From a bacterium (GTDB lineage: Bacteria; Actinomycetota; Acidimicrobiia; Acidimicrobiales; CATQHL01), in assembly GCA_028819945.1 (NCBI GenBank), contig JAPPKQ010000163.1, forward strand, positions 1-5,180: DNA of 5,180 bases, given 5' to 3'. The translations under genes and the position numbers were made by a program. Shown here piece after piece: positions 1 through 5,180 of the stretch (the first letter of the stretch is position 1; each line of letters opens with the position of its first letter). The notes below the pieces were generated by a model that was not told the origin of the DNA, searched no databases, and was given only the letters and a program-made list of their open reading frames with translations.

Positions 1-2825
1 CAGATCGAGCGCTCCAGCGTCGGGGAGAAGCGTGACGAGGTGATGCGCCCGATGATCCGCTCGTTACCGTCAGGTCCGGCGGCGACGATCTGGCATGCCT
101 CGGGGGGAACGTAGGCACGGTCGGTCGGCTGCACCGCCACCAGTCTCGGCAGGGCCGCGTGGCCCGCGGCTGCCGGCTCACGCGGGGCAACCTCGAACTC
201 CGCCCCGTCGACTCCGTGCGGCAGGGCCTCGGGATCGCCGGCTCCTGGCTCGCCCTCCAGCGCCCACTGGAGCTCGGGGCGGCCCGTGAAGTCCTCCTTG
301 TCCAGCTTGATCAGCCACTCCAGACCGGCGGTCGGGGCCTTCGTGAGGGCGTCGGTGTCCTGGCCGACGATGAAGTGACCCTTCTCGAGGCGCATGACGC
401 GCTGGGCTTCCAGGCCGAACGGCGCCACGCCCATATCCGCACCGGCGTCCAGCAACGCCTGCCAGACGTGGGGCCCGTAGCCGGCCGGGACGTGCAGCTC
501 GTAGGAGAGCTCCCCGGTGAAGCCGATCCGCCACATGACGCAGCCCGCCACTCCGGCCACCGTGCCCCGTCGCACCTGCATGTACTTGAACGCCTCCGGG
601 TCGAGGTCCACGTCGTCGACGAGACGTTCCAGCAACGTCCGCGATCGCGGCCCGGCCACGTTGATGCTGGTGTAGGCGTCGGTCACGGGCGTCACCCGCA
701 CCCGCCAGCCGGGGTGCTCGGTCTGCAGCCAGTTCTGGATCCAGACCTCCATGGCACCTGCACCCGAGCTGGTGGTGCTCATCAGGTAGTGGTCCTCACC
801 GAGCCGACCGGTGACGCCGTCGTCGAGGATCACGCCGTCCTCGGCGCACATCACGCCGTAGCGCACCGCGCCGATCGCCAGGCGCCGCCACTTGTTGACA
901 TAGAGCAGGCTCAGCAGGTCGGTGGCATCGGGGCCCCGGATGTCCAGCTTGCCGAGCGGGCTCACGTCGATGATCCCGACGTTGCTGCGGACGTTGCGGA
1001 CCTCCGCGGCAGGGTCGCCGTAGTGCTCCGGGCGGACCCACTGGCCCGCTTGGATGGGCGTCATCCCGGCGGCGACGTGCAGGTCGTGCAGCGAGGAGAT
1101 GCGCACGGGCTCGAACATGCGCCCCGCCAGCGCCGCCAGCGTCACGGGGGCGAACGGAGGCCGCCAGGTGGTGGTCCCCACCGCGGAGATGGTCGAATCG
1201 GTGGCCTCGGCGAGGACGGCCACCGTGTTGACCGTCTCGAGCTTGCCCTGCGCCGAACCCATCGTGGCCGTGGTCCAGCGCTTGACGAGCTCCACGGAGT
1301 CGAAGCCCTCGGCGGCGGCGTGGCGCAGATCGCGCGAGCCCACGTCCTCGGAGAGGTCCACGATGCCGTCGGTGCTCGAGCGATACAGCTCGGGGTGCGG
1401 GTCGCGTCCGAGCGGCGTGCGTTCGTCCGGCACCTCCGGCGGCTCGGGACCGTCCACGGGAGCCGCCCAGGCCGTCGCAACCTGCAGCCGGTGGGCCAGC
1501 GTCGCGGCCCGCGCCGCAGCCAGGCGACCGGTGGCCTCGCCGTGGCCCACGAGCTCGTCCAGCGAACCGTCGCCGCTGATGCCGCCGGTGCTGAGCACCG
1601 TGCCGGCCTCGGGGACGCCGGGCTCGGCCGGGAAGAATCGGGCCGCCGCCGGGTCGTAGCGGGGCCGCACGCCGGCCATGTTCAGCAACGAGGTGGGCGC
1701 GGTCCAGCCGGCCGCGGTCACCAGCAGGTCCGCCTCGAGCCGCGTGCCGTCCGACAGCACGACCCGCTCCACGGCGCCGCGCCGCCCCTCGGTGGCCGCC
1801 ACGGTGCGCCCGGCTCGGGCGTCCACGTGCTCCACGGCCACACCCGCCGCCTCCAGGTCGGCCGCGGCCGCGTCGCCGGCGGCGTTGGCGCTGAAGACCA
1901 CGGCCCGGGTGCCGGGACGAACCGCCCAGAGATTCAGCAGGCGGCGCGTCCCACCGGAGAGCATCACGCCGGGGCGGTCGTTGCCCGCGAACACGCAGGG
2001 GCGCTCGATCAGGCCGGCGGCCACCACCAACACCTTCGCCCTCGCCTTGATGAGCCGCTCCGGGCCACCTGCTCCGCTCCGCTCCACGATGGCGAGCCAG
2101 TTGTCCTCCCAGCGGCCCGCGACGGTTGCGTCGGTGAGGATCTCCACGCCGACCGAGCGGGCGGCGTCAGCCAGGGCCGTGGCCATGGACCGCTCGTGCT
2201 TGGTGCCCCAGCGGAGATGGCCCCCCAGGGCGTGCTCGTGCTCCACCAGCAGCACGCCGGCGCCCGCCCGCGCCGCGGCCACCGCCGCCGCCAGCCCCGC
2301 CGGGCCGCCGCCAGCCACCACGACGTCGGGATGGGCGTAGCGCTTGTCGTGGCGCCGTGGCGCGCTGTCGGGATCGACCACGCCCCCGGGGGCGAAGCGC
2401 GCCAGCACCTTCTCGTAGGCGGGCCACAGCCGGCGCGGTCGCATGAACGTCTTGTAGTAGAAGCCGGCGCTGAGGGCGCGTCCGCCGAGGGCGGTGAGCG
2501 CCTTGGCATCCCAGCGCAGCGACGGCCAGGCGTTCTGCGCCGACACCGCCATGCCGGCCTCCAAGAGCCGGTGGCCGCCGCGCACGTTCGGCTCGTCGCC
2601 CACCTGCACGAGCGTGTTCGGATCCCAATAGTCGGCGGTCAGGATCCCCCGGGGCCGGTGGTACTTCATGCTGCGGGAGAAGACCCGGCAGCCGCCGGCC
2701 GCCAGCGCCGAGACGATCGTGTCGCCCGCGAAGCCGCTGACGGCGCGCCCGTTCCAGGTGAAGCTCAGCGGGCGCTCGCGGTCGATCACCTCGCCCGGGC
2801 GCTCCGGGAGCCGTTGGAGACTCAC
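1..2825 (-). CDS. soxA: Sarcosine oxidase-type alpha subunit (SoxA), C-terminus cut by window edge
   Basis: This is the alpha subunit of a heterotetrameric sarcosine oxidase-type flavoenzyme in the cytoplasm. In the family it binds NAD and houses the tetrahydrofolate site where the oxidised methyl group becomes methylene-THF. I translated 941 codons with no stop or frameshift; about 50 C-terminal residues of the usual ~1000 are probably missing. Domains seen: a ferredoxin-like fold (about residues 18-100; SRSMKYHRPRG at 50-60) without cluster cysteines; FYYKTF at 122-127; a Rossmann motif GGGPAGLAA at 172-180 with a later LGGHLRWG; the linker with KRWTTATMG and GTTTWRPPFAPV (to about 555); and a GcvT-like domain from about 585, with GIIDVSPLGKLDI, VGQDTDAL and ITSSRFSPTLERSI at the edge. 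GTG at 2825 is chosen because it places the N-terminus as in other SoxA proteins; a weak GGGCGG lies 5 nt upstream. A homologous alternative is N-methylglutamate dehydrogenase subunit C. Confidence 0.93.
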   Translation of the reverse strand, partial: MSLQRLPERPGEVIDRERPLSFTWNGRAVSGFAGDTIVSALAAGGCRVFSRSMKYHRPRGILTADYWDPNTLVQVGDEPNVRGGHRLLEAGMAVSAQNAWPSLRWDAKALTALGGRALSAGFYYKTFMRPRRLWPAYEKVLARFAPGGVVDPDSAPRRHDKRYAHPDVVVAGGGPAGLAAAVAAARAGAGVLLVEHEHALGGHLRWGTKHERSMATALADAARSVGVEILTDATVAGRWEDNWLAIVERSGAGGPERLIKARAKVLVVAAGLIERPCVFAGNDRPGVMLSGGTRRLLNLWAVRPGTRAVVFSANAAGDAAAADLEAAGVAVEHVDARAGRTVAATEGRRGAVERVVLSDGTRLEADLLVTAAGWTAPTSLLNMAGVRPRYDPAAARFFPAEPGVPEAGTVLSTGGISGDGSLDELVGHGEATGRLAAARAATLAHRLQVATAWAAPVDGPEPPEVPDERTPLGRDPHPELYRSSTDGIVDLSEDVGSRDLRHAAAEGFDSVELVKRWTTATMGSAQGKLETVNTVAVLAEATDSTISAVGTTTWRPPFAPVTLAALAGRMFEPVRISSLHDLHVAAGMTPIQAGQWVRPEHYGDPAAEVRNVRSNVGIIDVSPLGKLDIRGPDATDLLSLLYVNKWRRLAIGAVRYGVMCAEDGVILDDGVTGRLGEDHYLMSTTSSGAGAMEVWIQNWLQTEHPGWRVRVTPVTDAYTSINVAGPRSRTLLERLVDDVDLDPEAFKYMQVRRGTVAGVAGCVMWRIGFTGELSYELHVPAGYGPHVWQALLDAGADMGVAPFGLEAQRVMRLEKGHFIVGQDTDALTKAPTAGLEWLIKLDKEDFTGRPELQWALEGEPGAGDPEALPHGVDGAEFEVAPREPAAAGHAALPRLVAVQPTDRAYVPPEACQIVAAGPDGNERIIGRITSSRFSPTLERSI

Positions 2826-2860
2826 CGATACCGCCCGATCGTCGTTCCGGCGGAGAGCCT

Positions 2861-2881
2861 GCCCCGGACCCGATCCGGGGC
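2861..2881. other. Hairpin 1 of the repeat element
   Basis: GCCCCGGA (2861-2868) pairs perfectly with TCCGGGGC (2874-2881) around a five-base loop, CCCGA. No T-run follows on either strand, so it does not look like a standard intrinsic terminator. In a soxBDA transcript it would fold just upstream of the soxA start and could affect mRNA decay or soxA translation; that role is inference. Confidence 0.7.
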
Positions 2882-2902
2882 CGGAACCCAAAGCAGGAAT
2901 GG

Positions 2903-2922
2903 ATCCCGGCCTACGCCGGGAT
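2903..2922. other. Hairpin 2 of the repeat element
   Basis: ATCCCGGC (2903-2910) pairs perfectly with GCCGGGAT (2915-2922) around the four-base loop CTAC. It lies 24 bases beyond the soxD stop codon on the transcript and has no following T-run. It belongs to the repeat element and partly overlaps its right-hand inverted repeat. Confidence 0.7.
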
Positions 2923-2946
2923 GACGGGAGTGTGAATGCGCCACGA

Positions 2947-3222
2947 TCATCGCCGGCCCGCACTCTCGTCTGAGACACCGAGCGGCGGGTGGCGGAAGCG
3001 GTTCTGGGTGCGGTGGCGCTCGGTCACGAAGAAGCGCCCGCAACCGAGGCGGCAGTGCCAGGTCTCGCGGGTCCAGCCCGCGGGGTTGTGCTCCTCGTAG
3101 AGATAGGCGCGCCACTCCTGCGGCGTGGTGGCCGACGGGTCGGGGCGCGATTCGCTCTCCCCCACCAGCGTGAGGTCGGCGGAGTTGCGCGGACCGCAAT
3201 GGGGACAGGGCACCAGCAGCAT
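2947..3222 (-). CDS. soxD: Sarcosine oxidase-type delta subunit (SoxD), zinc-binding
   Basis: This 91-residue protein has the length and pattern of SoxD, the small zinc-binding subunit of heterotetrameric sarcosine oxidase, which is structural rather than catalytic. It opens MLLVPCPHCGPRN, giving the first metal pair at Cys6 and Cys9, followed by EEWRAYLY-type sequence (QEWRAYLY, 35-42) and NPAGWTRETWHCRLGCGRFF. The second pair aligns to Cys57 and Cys61. In the characterised Pseudomonas maltophilia enzyme the ligands are, as I recall, two Cys, a His and a Cys, so Cys57 stands where His is expected; His56 is adjacent. The ATG overlaps the soxB stop by one base (TGATG), and GGTGGGG lies 5 nt upstream (3228-3234), which indicates coupled translation. 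The C-terminus (HPPLGVSDESAGRR) is polar and non-conserved. The equivalent N-methylglutamate dehydrogenase subunit cannot be excluded. Confidence 0.9.
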   Translation of the reverse strand: MLLVPCPHCGPRNSADLTLVGESESRPDPSATTPQEWRAYLYEEHNPAGWTRETWHCRLGCGRFFVTERHRTQNRFRHPPLGVSDESAGRR

Positions 3223-4556
3223 CAGTGCCCCACCGCCGCCGCGCCCTTCTCGCCCACCGGCAGGCCCGCGGCGAACCGGCTCAGCGTGAAGGGCTCGATC
3301 AGCTCCGGAACCTCCCCGCCGGCGATGCAGGCGGCCAGTTGCTCGCCGGCCACCGGGGCGGCCTTGAACCCGTAGGTCCCCCAGCCCACGTCGCAGTAGA
3401 ACCCGTCGACGGGCGTCGGCCCGATGATCGGCGAGTAGTCGGGGGTCATGTCGCACAGGCCCGACCACTGCCGCAGCAATCGCATCCGGCCGAGGCCGGG
3501 CATCAACTGGAGCACGTGGCCGGACAACTCCTCGGCGAACGCCAGCGAGCCGCCGGTGTCGTAGGTGGCGAGCGGATCCACGGCGGCACCGAAGACGAGT
3601 TCGCCGCGGTCGGTCTGGCTGACGTAGACGTGCAACGAGCCCGACACGACCACGGTCGACAGGAACATCTTGACGGGCTCGGTGACCGCCGCCTGGAGCG
3701 GATGGGTCGAGATCGGCAGCCGCAGGCCGGCCATGGCCGCGATCAGCGACGCCCAGCCCGCCGTGCAGTTCACGACCGCCGGCGCCGAGACGTCGCCCCG
3801 GTTGGTTCGGACGCCGGTGACCCGCCCTCCCGGGCCCTTGCCGTCCGGTCCCGAGCCCCCCGAGGTGGCGATGTCGAGCACCTCGGTGTTCTGGTGCATC
3901 TCGACACCCAGCGCGGCGGCCGCCCTGGCGTATCCCCACACCACCGCGTCATGGCGGATGATTCCCCCGGGCGGGTGGTGCAGGGCGCCCAGGATCGGAT
4001 ACCGGGGATTCTCGGAGGTATCGAGAGCGGGCACGAGGCGCTTGATCTCCGCCGGGCCGATCACCTCGGAGTCCACGCCCTGGTGCTTGTTCACCTCGGC
4101 CCGCCAGCGCATGGTGCGCAATGCGCCGTCGCTGTGCGCCAGCGTCAGGTGGCCCCGCCGGGAGAACATCACGTTCAGGTTCACGTCGACGGCCAGCCGC
4201 TCGTAGAGCCGCACCGAGCGGTCGTAGAAGGCCACGCCGTCCGGCGTCAGGTAGTTGGACCGCACGATCGCCGTATTGCGTCCCGAGCCGCCGCCGCCCA
4301 GATACCCCTTGTCCAGGACGGCCACGTTCGTGATGCCCCAGTTCGAGGCGAGGTAGTAGGCGGTCGCCAGCCCGTGCACTCCCCCGCCGACCACCACCAC
4401 GTCGTAGCTGTCACGGAGCTCGGCGCTGCGCCAGATCGGCGGCCAGGGACGTTTGCCTCTGCGCAGCAGCGCCGGCGCCGAGTAGCGGGCCGGGTAACGG
4501 GCGCGGCGGCGCTTCGACCGGTCGACCTGCGCCACGCCGGAGCCGCTACCGGTCAT
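3222..4556 (-). CDS. soxB: Sarcosine oxidase-type beta subunit (SoxB), FAD/FMN amine oxidase
   Basis: This is the catalytic subunit of a heterotetrameric sarcosine oxidase-type enzyme, which oxidises an N-methyl amino acid at FAD and passes electrons to a covalent FMN and then oxygen. The protein is 444 residues from ATG 4556, somewhat longer than the usual ~415. Numbering from the GTG one codon earlier, the FAD dinucleotide motif VVVVGGGVHGLATAYYLA starts at 54, followed by LGGGGSGRNTAIVRSNYL (87-104), characteristic of SoxB. GGIIRHDAVVWGYARAA contains His203, aligned with the histidine that carries FMN in characterised enzymes. SPIIGPTPVDGFYCDVGWGTYGFKA (376-400) is the C-terminal FAD/substrate signature, with Lys399. 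A Gly-rich loop lies at 233-245. The N-terminus carries about 23 extra, Arg-rich residues before the conserved RYSAPALLR. ATG 4556 is preferred because AGGTG lies 4 nt upstream; GTG 4559 and GTG 4535 are alternatives. N-methylglutamate dehydrogenase subunit A is the main alternative. Confidence 0.93.
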   Translation of the reverse strand: MTGSGSGVAQVDRSKRRRARYPARYSAPALLRRGKRPWPPIWRSAELRDSYDVVVVGGGVHGLATAYYLASNWGITNVAVLDKGYLGGGGSGRNTAIVRSNYLTPDGVAFYDRSVRLYERLAVDVNLNVMFSRRGHLTLAHSDGALRTMRWRAEVNKHQGVDSEVIGPAEIKRLVPALDTSENPRYPILGALHHPPGGIIRHDAVVWGYARAAAALGVEMHQNTEVLDIATSGGSGPDGKGPGGRVTGVRTNRGDVSAPAVVNCTAGWASLIAAMAGLRLPISTHPLQAAVTEPVKMFLSTVVVSGSLHVYVSQTDRGELVFGAAVDPLATYDTGGSLAFAEELSGHVLQLMPGLGRMRLLRQWSGLCDMTPDYSPIIGPTPVDGFYCDVGWGTYGFKAAPVAGEQLAACIAGGEVPELIEPFTLSRFAAGLPVGEKGAAAVGH

Positions 4557-4560
4557 CACT

Positions 4561-4565
4561 CACCT
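4561..4565 (-). promoter_or_regulatory. Likely ribosome binding site of soxB
   Basis: On the minus strand AGGTG is followed by AGTG and then the soxB ATG (4556-4554), a spacing of 4 nt. The same AGGTG is only one base from the GTG at 4559, which is too close, so this site favours the ATG. The spacing is slightly short, so confidence is moderate. The whole 26-bp regulator-soxB gap holds no terminator. Confidence 0.5.
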
Positions 4566-4582
4566 GGGGACGGTCCACCGGT

Positions 4583-5180
4583 TCAGCGGGCCGCGCTCGG
4601 ATAGACCTTCAAAGACAGGAACCGCACCGGGAGCTCCACCAGGGCGGTCGGGCCGTGGGCCACCTCGCCCTGGAACTGCATGGTGTCGCCGGGCGCCAGC
4701 AGGTAGCGATTGGAGCCGTAGCCGTACTCCATGGAGCCCTCCAGCATGTAGAGCAGCTCCACACCCGGATGCTGATAGAGCGGGAAGACCTCGTCCGCCG
4801 TCGAGAGTGTGATGAGCAGGGGCTCGATCTGCCGGTCGGGGCCGCGCAGCGCACCGAGGCTCCGGTAGCTCCGTCCCTTCCCGCTGCCGGAGTGGATGAT
4901 CTCGGTCCCCTCGCCGGCGCGCACGATGATGGCGTCGTGCTCCTCGTCGAGCCCGCGGAACAGGGCCGTGATGGGGACGTTCCCGGCCCGGGCGAGGCCG
5001 CTGAGGGTGGCGATGCTGGGCGCCGTGCGGCCGTGCTCGATCTTGGAGAGCATGCCGATGGACACCCCGGCGGCCTCGGCGAACTGCGCCATGGTGAGAC
5101 CCAGGTCCCGGCGGATGGCCCGCACCCGCTCGCCGACGACCTCGCAGACCTGGCCGACACTTCCCGGCGAAGTGTCCTCA
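4583..5180 (-). CDS. XRE-family helix-turn-helix regulator with C-terminal cupin domain, N-terminus cut by window edge
   Basis: This is a cytoplasmic DNA-binding regulator of the common HTH-XRE plus cupin_2 type, probably controlling the sox operon that follows 26 bp downstream. The frame is open to the window edge. A GTG at 5125 could start a 180-residue protein, but the 18 codons before it (ending VCEVVGER) complete the first helix of the HTH fold and include no start codon, so the true start is probably beyond 5180. Counting from that GTG, the HTH spans about 1-55 (LTMAQFAEAAGVSIGMLSKIEHG at 10-32, then LARAGNVPITALF). The cupin covers about 100-178, with YQHPGVELLYMLEG (117-130) and PGDTMQFQGEVAHG (145-158). 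His119, Glu123 and His157 fit metal ligands, but Tyr117 replaces the first histidine of the usual HxH. The effector is unknown; an N-methyl amino acid or betaine derivative is an inference from the neighbours. Confidence 0.88.
   Translation of the reverse strand, partial: EDTSPGSVGQVCEVVGERVRAIRRDLGLTMAQFAEAAGVSIGMLSKIEHGRTAPSIATLSGLARAGNVPITALFRGLDEEHDAIIVRAGEGTEIIHSGSGKGRSYRSLGALRGPDRQIEPLLITLSTADEVFPLYQHPGVELLYMLEGSMEYGYGSNRYLLAPGDTMQFQGEVAHGPTALVELPVRFLSLKVYPSAAR

Larger units (their letters stand above)
2841..2925. repeat. MITE/REP-like palindromic repeat element, 85 bp, between soxD and soxA
   Basis: The ends form imperfect terminal inverted repeats: GTCGTTCCGGCG at 2841-2852 against GTCATCCCGGCG read on the minus strand from 2925 to 2914, with 10 of 12 bases matching. 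Inside are two perfect 8-bp hairpins (2861-2881 and 2903-2922). Its accidental translations contain HPGVGRDP on the minus strand and GLRRDDG on the plus strand. From general knowledge, these peptides mark a widespread intergenic palindromic repeat in high-GC proteobacteria. It has no coding capacity, so any movement would need a transposase acting in trans. It fills most of the 121-bp soxD-soxA gap and ends 15 bp before the soxA GTG. The exact boundaries are inferred from the inverted repeats alone; no target-site duplication is evident. Confidence 0.8.

Noticed and set aside
2861..2922. The two strong hairpins as a Rho-independent terminator between soxD and soxA.
   Set aside because: Neither stem is followed by a T-run on either strand, and soxA is needed in the same complex as SoxB and SoxD; they are better explained as part of the repeat element.
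159..2924. A 921-codon open frame on the plus strand opposite soxA.
   Set aside because: It is Arg/Gly/His/Pro-rich, matches no family I know, and lies codon-opposite an intact, clearly homologous SoxA frame. High third-position GC on the minus strand removes stops from this antisense frame.
2822..3199. A 125-codon minus-strand frame ending HSHSRHPGVGRDP...GRYR.
   Set aside because: It reads soxD out of frame and then the palindromic repeat; the HPGVGRDP peptide is a translation artefact of the repeat.
2947..3939. A 330-codon minus-strand frame running through soxB and ending at the soxD stop.
   Set aside because: Only its last 91 codons are real (SoxD). The upstream part is an out-of-frame reading of soxB, and the ATG at 3222 with its GGTGGGG ribosome site and TGATG overlap is the natural start.
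3225..4604. A 459-codon open frame on the plus strand opposite soxB.
   Set aside because: It has the same shadow composition and sits exactly antisense to SoxB, whose FAD and FMN motifs are unmistakable.
5123..5125. GTG at 5125 as the true start of the regulator.
   Set aside because: It would cut off the first helix of the HTH domain; the upstream codons VCEVVGER fit the family and the frame stays open to the window edge.

Overview
This GC-rich window (near 70% G+C by eye) carries one gene cluster, read entirely on the minus strand from the right edge to the left. In transcription order it holds a helix-turn-helix/cupin regulator (4583-5180, N-terminus off the window), soxB (3222-4556), soxD (2947-3222), a short palindromic repeat element (2841-2925), and soxA (1-2825, C-terminus off the window). 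Codon use, the complete SoxB/SoxD/SoxA set and the repeat, whose translation gives the familiar 'HPGVGRDP' and 'GLRRDDG' peptides, suggest a high-GC proteobacterium or a related uncultured lineage. The organism cannot be named from this sequence.

The three enzyme genes encode the beta, delta and alpha subunits of a heterotetrameric sarcosine oxidase-type enzyme. In characterised members the beta subunit holds FAD and a covalently bound FMN and oxidises the N-methyl amine. The alpha subunit carries an NAD-binding Rossmann domain and a C-terminal GcvT-like tetrahydrofolate domain that captures the one-carbon unit as methylene-THF. The small delta subunit binds zinc. The gamma subunit (SoxG) is not in the window and would be expected beyond position 1. 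N-methylglutamate dehydrogenase has the same architecture, so the substrate is not settled here.

Spacing supports one operon: the regulator ends 26 bp before the soxB ATG, and soxB and soxD overlap by one base (TGATG). The exception is a 121-bp gap between soxD and soxA, mostly filled by an 85-bp MITE/REP-like repeat with two strong hairpins. The other unusual points are a SoxD zinc site in which the usual histidine aligns with cysteine, a ferredoxin-like domain in SoxA without cluster cysteines, an extra segment near the end of the SoxA GcvT domain, and a cupin in the regulator lacking one usual metal-binding histidine.

I see no RNA gene, CRISPR array, transposase gene or phage gene. The long plus-strand reading frames, including one of 921 codons, are antisense shadows of soxA and soxB. 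I found no wholly new system: this is a recognisable enzyme operon with several divergent details.
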